Assembly (NCBI GenBank): GCA_024234365.1
Contig: JACKOK010000006.1
Coordinates: 1 to 64,000 of the forward strand
From: Pseudomonadales bacterium
GTDB taxonomy: Bacteria; Pseudomonadota; Gammaproteobacteria; Pseudomonadales; Pseudohongiellaceae
Direction: 5' to 3'
Length of the DNA: 64,000 nt
Below the pieces are notes generated by a model. That model was given only the letters and a program-made list of their open reading frames with translations. It made no database searches and was not told where the DNA came from. The position numbers and the translations under genes were made by a program. Positions 16,251 through 28,656 of the stretch are shown piece by piece. Position 1 is the stretch's first letter. Each line of letters begins with the position of its first letter.

Positions 16251-17528
16251 TTATAATACTTTGATTATATTGTTTATTTTGTCGTAACACTCTTGATATT
16301 CCTGGGTGCAGTCGGAGTCGGCAACAATGCCGCCTCCGCCCCAGCAGAAAATCTCTTCCCCGCTGCACAACAGGCTGCGAATCAGAATACTGGAGTCCAG
16401 GCTGCCATCGAAACCGGCGTGAAAGAAGCTGCCGCAATAGGCCTGGCGTGAATCCGGTTCCAGTTCCGCGATAATTTCCATGGCTCTTTTCTTGGGCGCA
16501 CCGGTAATCGAGCCCCCGGGAAAACAATTGCCGAGCAGGGCCAACGCCGAATGCGGAGGGTCCAGGTGAGCGCTGATTGTGCTGACCAGGTGATGGACAT
16601 TGCTGAAACTCTGTAGCTCAAACAGGCGTTCCGCTTTCACCGATCCGGTACGGCACAGCGTGCCCAGATCGTTGCGCAGCAGGTCGACAATCATCAGGTT
16701 TTCCGCCCGGTCCTTGGGGCTGGCCAGCAGTGCCTGCGCAAGCCTGCTGTCTTCTTCAACACTGTTCCCGCGCCGTCGTGTGCCCTTGATGGGCTGGGTG
16801 AGCACCTGGCGGTCACGCACGCGCAGGAAACGCTCCGGGGAAAAACTGATCAGGGTCTCGTTGCCGGCTTGCATGAAGGCGGCAAAGGGGCTGTGGATAT
16901 TCCGGCGCAGGTTCAGCCAGGCGGCGAAGGGAGCGCCGCTGAAGCGGGCAGCGAAGCGTTGCGCCAGGTTGACCTGGTAGCAATCGCCGGCGTGGATGTA
17001 ATCCTGGATGCGAGCGAAGGCGGCGGCATACTCCTGCTCAGTGAAATTGGCGGTAAACGGCTGTGTCAGCGTGAATGACGGATACGCCGGCGAAGGCGCT
17101 GCGAGGGCCGCGAGCACGGTGTTCCAGCTACTGTCCGGGCACTGTGGCAATGCCAGCAGATGGCTTTGCTGGCGCTGGTGGTCCACGACGATTGCCCAGC
17201 AGTAGATGCCTGCATGGCAGGCGCCGTCATAGCCGATATAAGCGATCGCGCCGCCGAGGAAAGGGAGTGTGCTCAGAGCTTGTGGTGGAGGCACGGGGCT
17301 GTGTGTGGCCAGAAGTGCATCAATGCGCGCAAAGGTTTGCCGTGGATCGCTTCCGGGGGGCGTGTGCAGCGTTGCCTCTGGCAGGGCGCTGAGAATGTCA
17401 TAGCGGGCGTGGTGGCTGTCACCCAGCCCACTGTCGAGACAGACGAAACCGGGCAGGCTGGCGAGGCGCCGCATAAGAGGCGCCGAATCCCGCTGATAGG
17501 GCAGTGTCTGCAGGCGATAGGCGCTCAT
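16251..17528 (-). CDS. pabB: Aminodeoxychorismate synthase component I (PabB)
   Basis: 425 residues of the chorismate-binding family. The motif PIKGT (246-250) carries Lys248, the residue that separates aminodeoxychorismate synthases from anthranilate synthases (PIAGT). LLRNDLG, FPGGSITGAPKKRAMEII and GGGGIVADSD are the other active-site blocks. It works with PabA to make 4-amino-4-deoxychorismate for folate. The last ten codons are AT-rich and encode KINNIIKVL, unlike the rest of the gene. It is the last gene of the nudJ-to-pabB run and converges on thrH. Confidence 0.93.
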   Translation of the reverse strand: MSAYRLQTLPYQRDSAPLMRRLASLPGFVCLDSGLGDSHHARYDILSALPEATLHTPPGSDPRQTFARIDALLATHSPVPPPQALSTLPFLGGAIAYIGYDGACHAGIYCWAIVVDHQRQQSHLLALPQCPDSSWNTVLAALAAPSPAYPSFTLTQPFTANFTEQEYAAAFARIQDYIHAGDCYQVNLAQRFAARFSGAPFAAWLNLRRNIHSPFAAFMQAGNETLISFSPERFLRVRDRQVLTQPIKGTRRRGNSVEEDSRLAQALLASPKDRAENLMIVDLLRNDLGTLCRTGSVKAERLFELQSFSNVHHLVSTISAHLDPPHSALALLGNCFPGGSITGAPKKRAMEIIAELEPDSRQAYCGSFFHAGFDGSLDSSILIRSLLCSGEEIFCWGGGGIVADSDCTQEYQECYDKINNIIKVL

Positions 17529-17561
17529 GGCATGGGCTTCAGGGTAAGTCGGGGCTTGAGC

Positions 17562-18359
17562 CTAGTCCGGCATGACTTCAACGCGCACCGCCAGGCCGCC
17601 TTCGTACTGCGTACTGAAGAACTGCAGGCCGTTTTCGGCTTGCGGGTAGCGGAAGCGGGCGCTGTTCAGGGGCAGCCACTGGTTCAGACTCAGATCGCTG
17701 GTGGACTGCAGCAGTTGCGTGCGGGTTTCATCACCGGGCAGGGTGTCCGTGGAGGCTAGCGCCAGTTCCACGCTGACGCGTTCCGGGCCGGCCATCTGCG
17801 CGCGTACGGCAACGCTCTGCCGGGATTGTGCTGCATCCTGCTCCAGTTGCATTCCCCAGGGGGCAAACACCGGATTGATGCGCGGCGTGGACTCGCTGCG
17901 GCTGAAATAGGCGTACTCGCCCTCGGTGACCACTATGCTCTGCACGGGGTTGTCCACGGCGAGGTCCTGGGTGCTGATGACCGTGAGCTGAGCGCCATCC
18001 GGGAGTGTCTGTCCGGGCGGCGCAGCATAGTCGAAGTCGACCCGGATCAGGAAACGTTTCAGGGGGACATCCACTTCTCCGATCAGGGCCTGGAGCTCGT
18101 TGAGGTTGGCGCGAGAGGTGCTGATGATCAGGTTATGGTCGATCTGGCTGATCGCTCCACGCTCATCCAGATGCGGCTCAATGGCAGCGCGCACCAGCGC
18201 CGGATCACGATACTGCAGGCGCACGATCTCGATGACGGCCTGCTGGCTGGCGGGCACGCTGTCCTGTGCCTGGGCGAGGGGGCTCAAACCCGCCAGGCAG
18301 AGCAGGGGGGTGACATAACGCAGCAGTTTGCTGAGCGCTTGCTGGGTGGGGCTTGGCAT
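17562..18359 (-). CDS. Periplasmic protein with a secretin N-type domain
   Basis: 265 residues. A Sec signal peptide (hydrophobic 16-30, probable cleavage after AQA at 29-31) is followed at about 42-105 by a domain with the pattern of secretin N1/N2 modules: IEIVRLQYRDPALVRAAI, a LIIST strand, then LQALIGEVDVPLKRFLI. No secretin pore domain follows; the remaining 150 residues look beta-rich and are unassigned. The start ATG overlaps the roxA stop (TGATG), so it is likely co-translated. A structural or scaffold role in the envelope is only a guess. Confidence 0.75.
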   Translation of the reverse strand: MPSPTQQALSKLLRYVTPLLCLAGLSPLAQAQDSVPASQQAVIEIVRLQYRDPALVRAAIEPHLDERGAISQIDHNLIISTSRANLNELQALIGEVDVPLKRFLIRVDFDYAAPPGQTLPDGAQLTVISTQDLAVDNPVQSIVVTEGEYAYFSRSESTPRINPVFAPWGMQLEQDAAQSRQSVAVRAQMAGPERVSVELALASTDTLPGDETRTQLLQSTSDLSLNQWLPLNSARFRYPQAENGLQFFSTQYEGGLAVRVEVMPD

Positions 18360-19531
18360 CAGGCGTCCTCTTCGTCGTCGGCAATCCACAGGCTGCCCTG
18401 ATTATACAGGGCAACAATCAATTGCGCGCTGGCTTCATCCTCGCCCATCAGGGCCTGCCAGGGCAACTCCGGCGCGAAGGGGTCGCACAGTTCGCCCAGG
18501 CGGGGAACAAAACTTGTTGGGCAGGCAAAACACTCGCCATCGGCGTACAGTTCACAGCCGCCCTCCAGTGGATGAAAGGCGAAACGGGAGGAGGGGTGGC
18601 GTTGCAGCGTGGCACCCGAGCGCAGAGCCTGGCTCAGTGTCGACACGCTGGCATCCTGTTCCTCATCGAACAATTCGGGATATTTCGGGCGAGTCATCAG
18701 GCGAGCGAAACTGCGCGTCAGCGGGCGCGGGTCCTGCAGCAGTGTCTGCATCAGGGTAAGCAGCTGTGCGGAGACTTTGCTGCCGATTTCCCCGGGGCTG
18801 GCGGGCAGGGCGGGGGCCGTGTCCACATAGCGTATGTCCTCGGCAAGGCTTGGCAGGATTTCCGCGCAGAATTCATCGAGCAGCTCTGCCGCGCCGGGTG
18901 CACGAAAACCCACGGAGTAACTCACGCTGTCGCCGATGGCGATGCCGTAGTGGGCAATATTGGGCGGAATGTAAAGAATGTCGCCGGGCTCGACCACCCA
19001 GTCTTCCTGCGTGTCGAAATGCTGCAGCAGGCGCAGCTCCGTGTCCGGCAGCAGCGGGCTGTTGCTGTCAGCATGGCCGCCCAGACGCCAGCGCTTTTTG
19101 CCCAGCCCCTGAATGATAAAAACATCGTAATAGTCGAAGTGAGGCCCGACGCCCCCACCATCGGCGGCGAGGCTGATCATGAGATCATCGATACGCCAGC
19201 GGGGAATGAAATCGAATTCGCGCAGCAGTTCGCGTGCGCCCTCGTGCCACTGATCGGCTGCCTGCACCAGCAGGCTCCAGTGCTGCGCTGGCAGGGTAGC
19301 CAGTACTTTTGCAGCAAAGGGGCCATGTCTGAGTTGCCAGCGCTGATCTTGAGCATCGCTTGTGACCAGACGGGATTCCACCAGTTCCTCTCGGGCAAGC
19401 GCGAGGATGTCTTCGCGGCTCAGGGGGTCAACGAAATGCCCATCGCCGCGAATGAGCAGCGGCTTCTTCTGCCAGTATTCCCGCAGGAAATGACGGGCAT
19501 CGAAGTCCGCAGGCAGAAGACGCTGGCTCAA
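18359..19531 (-). CDS. roxA: Ribosomal protein uL16 arginine hydroxylase RoxA (YcfD)
   Basis: 390-residue JmjC/cupin 2-oxoglutarate and Fe(II)-dependent oxygenase. The family hydroxylates Arg81 of ribosomal protein L16. The iron ligands are His131 and Asp133 in GVGPHFDYYDVF, with the distal His194 in NIAHYG. RWRLGG and IQGLGKKRW are conserved around the cupin, and a C-terminal winged-helix dimer region follows. It sits 31 bp after purB on the same strand, as in pseudomonads. Its stop overlaps the start of the secretin-N protein. Confidence 0.93.
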   Translation of the reverse strand: MSQRLLPADFDARHFLREYWQKKPLLIRGDGHFVDPLSREDILALAREELVESRLVTSDAQDQRWQLRHGPFAAKVLATLPAQHWSLLVQAADQWHEGARELLREFDFIPRWRIDDLMISLAADGGGVGPHFDYYDVFIIQGLGKKRWRLGGHADSNSPLLPDTELRLLQHFDTQEDWVVEPGDILYIPPNIAHYGIAIGDSVSYSVGFRAPGAAELLDEFCAEILPSLAEDIRYVDTAPALPASPGEIGSKVSAQLLTLMQTLLQDPRPLTRSFARLMTRPKYPELFDEEQDASVSTLSQALRSGATLQRHPSSRFAFHPLEGGCELYADGECFACPTSFVPRLGELCDPFAPELPWQALMGEDEASAQLIVALYNQGSLWIADDEEDA

Positions 19532-19562
19532 GATCGGCTATCCCCGGTGACAGAAGAGTGCA

Positions 19563-20960
<1,398 letters not shown>

Positions 20961-20964
20961 TCAA

Positions 20965-21651
20965 TCAGCTAATCATTGCGCGGCGAATCTGTGCCACGCA
21001 GTCACGAATGCGTCGTCGGTAAAAAAACAGGTGCCAGCGCCGCCCACCCAACTGGTGCCAGAGCAGGGCGGAGCGAATGCCGGCGAGCAGCAGCGCGCGG
21101 ATCTGATCCGCTACCCTCTGGTTGCGCAGGTGTTCCACACTGCCCTTGACGTGAATGCGATAGGTCAGCTTGCTGATGGTGTCCTGGTACAGGGCCGCCA
21201 GCACCGCGTAATCGAATTCATCGGATTTGCGCGAGGGGGCCAGCGGATTCTCGCCGGGCTCCGGTTCCTCCACGTCGAGGAACAGCGTATCGCGTTGCAG
21301 CATGCGCTGGCGGATAATGTTCTGCATGGACGGCACGGCCATCAACTGTTGCTGCAATACGCTCATGCCTAACACATATTTCATGGCCTCGGCATATTCC
21401 TTCATACCATTGCTGTCCATCGCCTTCTGCAACGTGACAAGGCCGGCGGTGAAACGGCGCACATCCGGGTAAACATCGGCAACGGTATCCGGGTCGGTCA
21501 TCAGCAGGGGCGCGATACAGGCTTTGATCTGCGCGGCGTCCGCGCGGCCGGAGGTGGCAAGCGTGTGCACCAGTTGGGCACACTGCACCACCACCGCGAG
21601 CGCGATGTTGCGGTATTCCCACGGGCTGAAACTAGCGGATGTAGTGCTCAA
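20965..21651 (-). CDS. hflD: HflD, lysogenization regulator homologue
   Basis: 228 residues, alpha-helical and soluble, peripheral on the inner membrane in E. coli, where it limits lambda lysogeny by binding CII. The C-terminal block [20 protein letters not shown] matches the family. No ATG gives the right N-terminus. The best start is TTG at 21651, seven bases after GGAGGAG, which puts 20 bp of overlap on the end of mnmA. The cellular role is still unclear; conserved linkage to mnmA and purB is the strongest identification. Confidence 0.88.
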   Translation of the reverse strand: MSTTSASFSPWEYRNIALAVVVQCAQLVHTLATSGRADAAQIKACIAPLLMTDPDTVADVYPDVRRFTAGLVTLQKAMDSNGMKEYAEAMKYVLGMSVLQQQLMAVPSMQNIIRQRMLQRDTLFLDVEEPEPGENPLAPSRKSDEFDYAVLAALYQDTISKLTYRIHVKGSVEHLRNQRVADQIRALLLAGIRSALLWHQLGGRRWHLFFYRRRIRDCVAQIRRAMIS

Positions 21652-22756
21652 TGACAGCTCCTCCCAAACAGACCTCACCTTCGTAGAATACGATGGTCTG
21701 GCCCGGTGTGACAGCCCGTTGAGGCTCGGCAAAGGTGACCCGCACGCGCTCCTCGCCCACGCTCTCTACAGTGCAGGCCTGATCGGCCTGGCGATAGCGG
21801 ATCTTGGCGGTGCATTGCAGTGGCAATGCGGGAGTCTGGTGATTGATCCAGCTCAGTTGCGCCGCCTGCAGCGCGCGTGAAAACAGATACTCGTTGTCAT
21901 TACCCTGGGCCACCAGCAGTACATTACGTTCCAGATCCTTGCCCACCACATACCAAGGTGCCTCCGAATGCTGTGCCAGACCCCCGATTCCCAGGCCCTG
22001 ACGTTGCCCGTAGGTATGGTACATCAGTCCATGGTGGCGCCCGATCACTTCTCCTGTCGTGGTTTCAATATCGCCCGGCTGCGCGGGCAGATAGCGCTGC
22101 AGGAAATCCTTGAACTTGCGCTCGCCGATGAAGCAGATGCCGGTGCTGTCTTTTTTGTTGTGGGTGATGAAACCGTGTTTTGCCGCCAGGGCGCGAACCT
22201 CGTGTTTCTCCAGTTCCCCGATCGGGAACAGGCTGCGTGCGAGGCTGTCCTCGGTCACGGCGCTGAGGAAGTAGCTCTGGTCCTTGTTGGCGTCCAGCCC
22301 CTTGAGCAGCTGGGTCTGGACCTTGCCTTCGTGCTCCAACACCCGGCGGCGCACATAGTGCCCGGTGGCGATACAGTCGGCACCCAGTTCTGTGGCGTAG
22401 TCGAGGAAGGCCTTGAACTTGATTTCGCGGTTGCACAGGATGTCCGGGTTCGGTGTGCGACCGGCCCGGTATTCCGCGATGAAATGTTCGAACACATTGT
22501 CCCAGTACTCGGCGGCGAAATTTGCCGTGTGCAGGTGCAGGCCAAGCGTGCGGCAGACCTGTTCGGCATCGGCAAGATCGGCCTTGGCCGTGCAGTATTC
22601 GGTGTCGTCGTCCTCTTCCCAGTTCTTCATGAACAGGCCTTCCACCTGGTAGCCCTGTTCCTTGAGCAGCAGGGCCGCCACGGAGGAATCGACACCGCCG
22701 GACATGCCGACGATCACGCGGGTAGTGGAGGGTGAAGATATGTGTTTGTCTGTCAT
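21632..22756 (-). CDS. mnmA: tRNA-specific 2-thiouridylase MnmA
   Basis: 374 residues. It adenylates and thiolates U34 of tRNA-Lys, -Glu and -Gln to give s2U. The PP-loop SGGVDS is at 19-24, and the two catalytic cysteines are Cys107 (NPDILCN) and Cys207 (STGICFIG). The ATG at 22756 begins [10 protein letters not shown]. The sulfur donor chain TusDCBE is encoded 20 kb downstream in this window, completing the pathway apart from IscS and TusA. It lies 5 bp after nudJ. Confidence 0.96.
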   Translation of the reverse strand: MTDKHISSPSTTRVIVGMSGGVDSSVAALLLKEQGYQVEGLFMKNWEEDDDTEYCTAKADLADAEQVCRTLGLHLHTANFAAEYWDNVFEHFIAEYRAGRTPNPDILCNREIKFKAFLDYATELGADCIATGHYVRRRVLEHEGKVQTQLLKGLDANKDQSYFLSAVTEDSLARSLFPIGELEKHEVRALAAKHGFITHNKKDSTGICFIGERKFKDFLQRYLPAQPGDIETTTGEVIGRHHGLMYHTYGQRQGLGIGGLAQHSEAPWYVVGKDLERNVLLVAQGNDNEYLFSRALQAAQLSWINHQTPALPLQCTAKIRYRQADQACTVESVGEERVRVTFAEPQRAVTPGQTIVFYEGEVCLGGAVIEHYIR

Positions 22757-22761
22757 GGTGT

Positions 22762-23211
22762 TCAGTCGAGTGTGCTGATGAGCTCCAGGGGGTAATGTAT
22801 GCCCCGCAGGTAATCGTCGATGACCCGCAGCACCACGGGGCTGCGCATTTGAGTCTTGCGTGCCTCCAGTTCTTCCCGGCTCAGCCACAAGGCGCGCACG
22901 ATGCCCTCGTCCAGGGGCTGATATTCGTGGTGATGCAGGGGGCTGGCGATGAAGCAGCTGCGGATATAGCACACGGATTCCCGGGCGGAGGTCTGCTGGT
23001 ACAGCCCCAGAAAAGCAGTGAGCTGCACATCCCAACCGGTCTCCTCCAGGGTTTCCCTCAGGGCGGCCTGGGGCAGGCTTTCTCCGGCCTCCAGGTGTCC
23101 GGCGGGCTGGTTGTATACGAGTTCGCCGTTGACAAGCTCCTCCACCATGAGGAAACGGCCGTCTTTCTCGACAACGGTGGCAACGGTTTTATGGGGCAGC
23201 CATTGGCTCAT
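22762..23211 (-). CDS. nudJ: Nudix phosphatase NudJ
   Basis: 149 residues with a complete Nudix box [20 protein letters not shown], then TG (residues 38 to 59). The E. coli homologue (YmfB) hydrolyses HMP-PP, thiamine pyrophosphate and nucleoside di- and triphosphates. The order nudJ-mnmA-hflD-purB is conserved with E. coli and supports the name. The ATG at 23211 has a weak ribosome binding site. It is probably the first gene of the long minus-strand run. Confidence 0.92.
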   Translation of the reverse strand: MSQWLPHKTVATVVEKDGRFLMVEELVNGELVYNQPAGHLEAGESLPQAALRETLEETGWDVQLTAFLGLYQQTSARESVCYIRSCFIASPLHHHEYQPLDEGIVRALWLSREELEARKTQMRSPVVLRVIDDYLRGIHYPLELISTLD

Positions 23212-23304
23212 GGGGGGGCGATCCGATCCTGTTTGCAAAGGCGCAATCCTACCGTAAAACGGCGCCAATTGCCTCAACAGAGTAGGCCCGGAGACGGGGA
23301 ATGC

Positions 23305-23337
23305 TTCATGCAAAAGCGTATTGTGTGGATAATACGC
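23305..23337 (+). promoter_or_regulatory. Possible moaC promoter overlapped by a 7 bp inverted repeat
   Basis: TTCATG (23305-23310) and GATAAT (23328-23333) are 17 bases apart. GCGTATT (23316-23322) and AATACGC (23331-23337) form a perfect inverted repeat across the -10 region, so this could be an operator. The -35 is weak. Confidence 0.35.
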
Positions 23338-23367
23338 ATCCAAACTGTTTCCTGGCTGGAGTGTATG

Positions 23368-23847
23368 ATGACGGAACTGACGCATTTGGACGCACAGGGC
23401 AATGCCCGCATGGTGGACGTGGGAGGCAAGGCCGTTACCAGCCGCAGCGCCACGGCAACCGCCGTGGTAAGCATGCTGCCGGAAACCCTGGCCCTGATCC
23501 GCAGTGGTGATCACAAAAAAGGTGATGTGCTGGCGGTGGCCCGTATTGCCGGGATCCAGGCTGCCAAGAAATGCCCCGATCTCATTCCCCTGTGCCATCC
23601 GCTGATGCTGAATTCGGTGCGGGTGGAGTTCGAACTGAACGAGCAGGACTCCCAGGTGCACATTGCCGCAAGCTGCAGCCTGGATGGCAAGACGGGCGTC
23701 GAGATGGAGGCGCTGACGGCGGCATCCGTGGCGGCGCTGACGATATACGATATGTGCAAGGCGGTGGACAAGGGCATGGTGATCGGCCCGATCTGTCTTG
23801 AGGAGAAACTGGGCGGCAAATCCGGGCATTACCGGCGTGCGCCCTGA
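23368..23847 (+). CDS. moaC: Cyclic pyranopterin monophosphate synthase MoaC
   Basis: 159 residues. With MoaA it makes cPMP, the first step of molybdenum cofactor synthesis. The signatures [10 protein letters not shown] (71-80), [20 protein letters not shown] (108 on) and GGKSGHY are intact. ATG 23368 is chosen because GGAG stands seven bases upstream; ATG 23365 is the alternative. It begins a moaC-moaD-moaE set; moaA is not in the window. Confidence 0.95.
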   Translation: MTELTHLDAQGNARMVDVGGKAVTSRSATATAVVSMLPETLALIRSGDHKKGDVLAVARIAGIQAAKKCPDLIPLCHPLMLNSVRVEFELNEQDSQVHIAASCSLDGKTGVEMEALTAASVAALTIYDMCKAVDKGMVIGPICLEEKLGGKSGHYRRAP

Positions 23848-23871
23848 TACAGCGATTGGTGGAGTAACACG

Positions 23872-24126
23872 ATGTTGACCCTGCATTATTTTGCCAGCCT
23901 GCGGGAAACCCTGGGGGTGGATCAGGAGACTGTTGCCTTGCCGGCTGCCGGCATCAGCGTGGCAGAGTTGATCAAGCATGTGGTGGTACTGCACGGCGCC
24001 TCGCGTGAGGTGTTGCAGGATGCCTCCCGCGTGCTGGTGGCGGTGGACCAGACCATTGTCGAGCGCGACCATGTTTTGCAGGGCGGCGAGGAAATCGCCT
24101 TCTTTCCGCCGATGACGGGAGGCTGA
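23872..24126 (+). CDS. moaD: Molybdopterin synthase sulfur carrier subunit MoaD
   Basis: 84-residue ubiquitin-like protein ending in the Gly-Gly pair (PPMTGG) that is adenylated and thiocarboxylated to donate sulfur for molybdopterin. The fold markers LHYFASLRETLG and EIAFFPPM are typical. It lies 24 bp after moaC and ends 1 bp before the GTG start of moaE. Confidence 0.95.
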   Translation: MLTLHYFASLRETLGVDQETVALPAAGISVAELIKHVVVLHGASREVLQDASRVLVAVDQTIVERDHVLQGGEEIAFFPPMTGG

Positions 24127-24127
24127 G

Positions 24128-24601
24128 GTGATCCAGGTCCAGAACGAAGACTTTGACATTGCTGCCCTCTACCAGGCCCTGCGCCTGGAGGCCCCGAACG
24201 CGGGCGGAATCGCCAGCTTCACCGGGTTGGTGCGGGAGTTCTATGAGCCCCAGGACGAGAAGCAGGGGGATGCGGTGCGTTCGCTGTATCTGGAGCATTA
24301 CCCTGGTATGACCGAGAAGGCACTGGCGGATATCGAGGCGCAGGCCCGTGGGCGTTGGGATGTGCTGGCCTGCCGCGTGGTGCACCGGGTGGGAGAGCTG
24401 GGCGCAGGCGAGCAGATCGTCTATGTCGGCGTTGCCAGCACCCATCGTGGGGATGCCTTTGCGGCCGCCGAGTTCATCATGGATTACCTGAAGACCCGCG
24501 CCCCTTTCTGGAAAAAGCAGCGCTGCGGGGAGCAGTCCGAGTGGATCGAGAGCCGGGCGAGCGATGAGCAGGCGCGGGCGCGCTGGGAGAAGGCTCCCTG
24601 A
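24128..24601 (+). CDS. moaE: Molybdopterin synthase catalytic subunit MoaE
   Basis: 157 residues. With two MoaD it converts cPMP to molybdopterin. Family blocks seen: [74 protein letters not shown], with the catalytic lysine region in the last. The start is GTG at 24128. The last 125 bp overlap the 3' end of rluE on the other strand. Confidence 0.95.
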   Translation: MIQVQNEDFDIAALYQALRLEAPNAGGIASFTGLVREFYEPQDEKQGDAVRSLYLEHYPGMTEKALADIEAQARGRWDVLACRVVHRVGELGAGEQIVYVGVASTHRGDAFAAAEFIMDYLKTRAPFWKKQRCGEQSEWIESRASDEQARARWEKAP

Positions 24602-25151
24602 GCGCTGGCGTTGCAATCTCAAGCATGCGTAATTCTCCCGGGGCGAGATCGCCCAGCTCCCAGGGCCCGATGCTGCGGCGGATGAGGCGCAGGGTGGGAA
24701 AACCCACGGCTGCCGTCATGCGGCGCACCTGACGGTTGCGCCCCTCGAACAGGGTCAGTTCCAGCCAGGAGGTCGGGATATGCCGCCGTTCACGAATGGG
24801 CGGTGTGCGCGGCCAGGCTGCCACCGAATCCAGGCGTTTTGCGCGGGCGGGGCGGGTCCTGCCATCCTTGAGTGTGACCCCCGAGGCCAGAGCCTGCAGA
24901 GCCGCCTCTGTAATTTCCCCTTCCACCTGTGCCCAGTAGACCTTGCCCATCTTGTGGCGCGGGTCGCTGATCTGTGCCTGCAGGGCTCCATCGTCGGTCA
25001 GCAGGAGCAGACCTTCGGAGTCCCGGTCCAGACGCCCGGCAGGGTAAAAGCCCTTGTGGGGCACGAAGTCGGCCAGCGTGCGGCGTCCCTCGCCGTCCGT
25101 GAACTGGGACAGGACATCATAGGGTTTGTTGAGGAGTATCAGCTTCGCCAT
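24477..25151 (-). CDS. rluE: 23S rRNA pseudouridine(2457) synthase RluE
   Basis: 224 residues of the RsuA/RluB/E/F family, without the N-terminal S4 domain, as expected for RluE. The catalytic Asp42 is in [14 protein letters not shown], and [20 protein letters not shown] is the second signature. The last 40 or so residues form a Pro/Ser/Arg-rich basic tail ([14 protein letters not shown]...) encoded antisense to moaE. This tail is not part of the catalytic fold. Confidence 0.9.
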   Translation of the reverse strand: MAKLILLNKPYDVLSQFTDGEGRRTLADFVPHKGFYPAGRLDRDSEGLLLLTDDGALQAQISDPRHKMGKVYWAQVEGEITEAALQALASGVTLKDGRTRPARAKRLDSVAAWPRTPPIRERRHIPTSWLELTLFEGRNRQVRRMTAAVGFPTLRLIRRSIGPWELGDLAPGELRMLEIATPALREPSPSAPAPAHRSPGSRSTRTAPRSAAFSRKGRGSSGNP

Positions 25152-25254
25152 GCCGGGTCTGCCTGTTGTCAGGTGATGGGTTTATGGCCGTTTCCGGCCC
25201 TGCTGCGGGCATATCGCCACAGGATGGCGGCTATTCTAACAAAGCCGCGGCTGC

Positions 25255-25260
25255 TATAAT
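25255..25260 (+). promoter_or_regulatory. Probable -10 element upstream of icd
   Basis: A consensus TATAAT lies 149 bp before the icd start. No good -35 stands 16-18 bases upstream, which suggests an activated promoter or chance. The leader between it and icd shows no ORF. Confidence 0.35.
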
Positions 25261-25390
25261 GCCGCGCAAAAAATAATAGTGCGGAGCCTTATGCCCGCCG
25301 TTTCCGCAGTGTTGAGATCAGTTCGCTCTGTCTGCCCTCGAGGCCTGCCACTGAATCCTGCTACTGGCACTCCCTGGTGAATCCGGTTGA

Positions 25391-27634
<2,244 letters not shown>

Positions 27635-27677
27635 TCTGACTACCCAGAGGCAACGTTGTCGAGCTGAATTCCAGATG

Positions 27678-27706
27678 CCCTTCACCCGTGGAAACGGAGT
27701 GAAGGG
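27678..27706 (+). terminator. Weak hairpin after icd
   Basis: CCCTTCAC (27678-27685) pairs with GTGAAGGG (27699-27706) around a 13 nt loop. A T-run occurs only 14 bases later (27720-27725), so termination is uncertain. It lies between the convergent icd and cspD. Confidence 0.35.
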
Positions 27707-27738
27707 TGTCAGGGAAAGGTTTTTTCGGCAGGGATGGC

Positions 27739-27981
27739 TTAACCGCCCCCATGGGGCTGCGCTTTGGCCTGCTCCTGACCGAGAGGTACGATGTTCGCTG
27801 CGTGCAAGCCTTTGGGCCCCTCAATGGTTTCAAATGAAACCGCCTGCCCGGCCTTCAGCGTTTTGTACCCTTCCATTCCGATAGCGGAGTAATGTGCGAA
27901 CAAATCGTCACCGCCGTTATCAGGAAGAATAAAACCAAATCCTTTCGCGTTATTGAACCACTTCACTTGCCCAGTACTCAT
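27739..27981 (-). CDS. cspD: Cold-shock-domain protein CspD
   Basis: 80-residue cold-shock domain that binds single-stranded nucleic acid. RNP1 (KGFGFI) and RNP2 (DLFAHYSAI) motifs are present. The Gly/Gln-rich C-terminal tail and its place next to clpS-clpA identify CspD, a stationary-phase replication inhibitor in E. coli, rather than CspA. GGGAG precedes the ATG, and a very good sigma-70 promoter lies upstream. Confidence 0.93.
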   Translation of the reverse strand: MSTGQVKWFNNAKGFGFILPDNGGDDLFAHYSAIGMEGYKTLKAGQAVSFETIEGPKGLHAANIVPLGQEQAKAQPHGGG

Positions 27982-28044
27982 GGCAAAACTCCCGTGTAAC
28001 GTTTTGTTGTTATTTTGTACCTAGGATAACCACTAGCAGCCCCT

Positions 28045-28073
28045 CGTATAACGCACTGACATTGGCTTGTCAA
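28045..28073 (-). promoter_or_regulatory. Sigma-70 promoter of cspD
   Basis: On the minus strand TTGACA (28073-28068) and TATACG (28050-28045) are 17 bases apart, a near-consensus promoter. Transcription would start near 28038, about 57 bases before the cspD ATG. That leader is not of the long CspA cold-shock type. Confidence 0.7.
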
Positions 28074-28253
28074 TGTTGATAATTTGATCAACCGACCCCA
28101 TTAGGGCTTGCATGGCACAGAGCATGGGTCTTCCATCGTGTTGCCCGGCACTTTTCAGCACACAAAAATTTTTCCGGTTCTGTTATTTTCCGGCGTATGA
28201 TGCGGTCGAAAACAGACAGAAGCAGTATGTTCGCAACAGACTTGGCAGGGGAT

Positions 28254-28640
28254 ATGACAGAGCAGGGCAGACAGACGAGATTCACGCAAATGATCGCGAT
28301 GGAAACGAGGGCGCAATGGGATCCGGGGGCGGATGACGGGCGTGAGGGTGCGCTGGCGACTTCCAGCGTCAAGCCCAAACTGAGCCAGCCGCCGCTCTAC
28401 AAAGTGGTCCTGTTCAATGATGATTACACGCCGATGGATTTCGTGGTGGATGTCCTGTGCTCCTTTTTCGGCATGAACGTGGAAAAAGCCACACAGATCA
28501 TGCTGAAAGTGCATACGGAAGGTAAGGCAGTCTGCGGTGTGTTCAGCAAGGATGTCGCAGAAACCAAGGCTCAGCAGGTAAACGAATACTCAAGGGAATG
28601 CGAGCATCCCTTATTGTGCAATGTGGAAGTGGACCGATAA
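28254..28640 (+). CDS. clpS: ATP-dependent Clp protease adaptor ClpS
   Basis: 128 residues from ATG 28254. ClpS binds N-terminal Leu, Phe, Trp or Tyr and hands the substrate to ClpA. The core [20 protein letters not shown] contains the N-degron pocket acid residues, followed by [21 protein letters not shown] and EHPLLCNVE. In-frame ATGs at 28227, 28290 and 28299 are alternatives; the N-terminal 35 residues are variable in the family. The gene ends 16 bp before clpA. Both ends of the N-degron route (clpS-clpA, aat-bpt) are in this locus. Confidence 0.93.
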   Translation: MTEQGRQTRFTQMIAMETRAQWDPGADDGREGALATSSVKPKLSQPPLYKVVLFNDDYTPMDFVVDVLCSFFGMNVEKATQIMLKVHTEGKAVCGVFSKDVAETKAQQVNEYSRECEHPLLCNVEVDR

Positions 28641-28656
28641 ACGGAAGGCATCAGCT

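Noticed and set aside
28076..28091. FNR/Dnr-like site TTGAT-N6-ATCAA upstream of cspD and clpS
   Set aside because: The spacer is six bases, not the four required for an FNR-type box.
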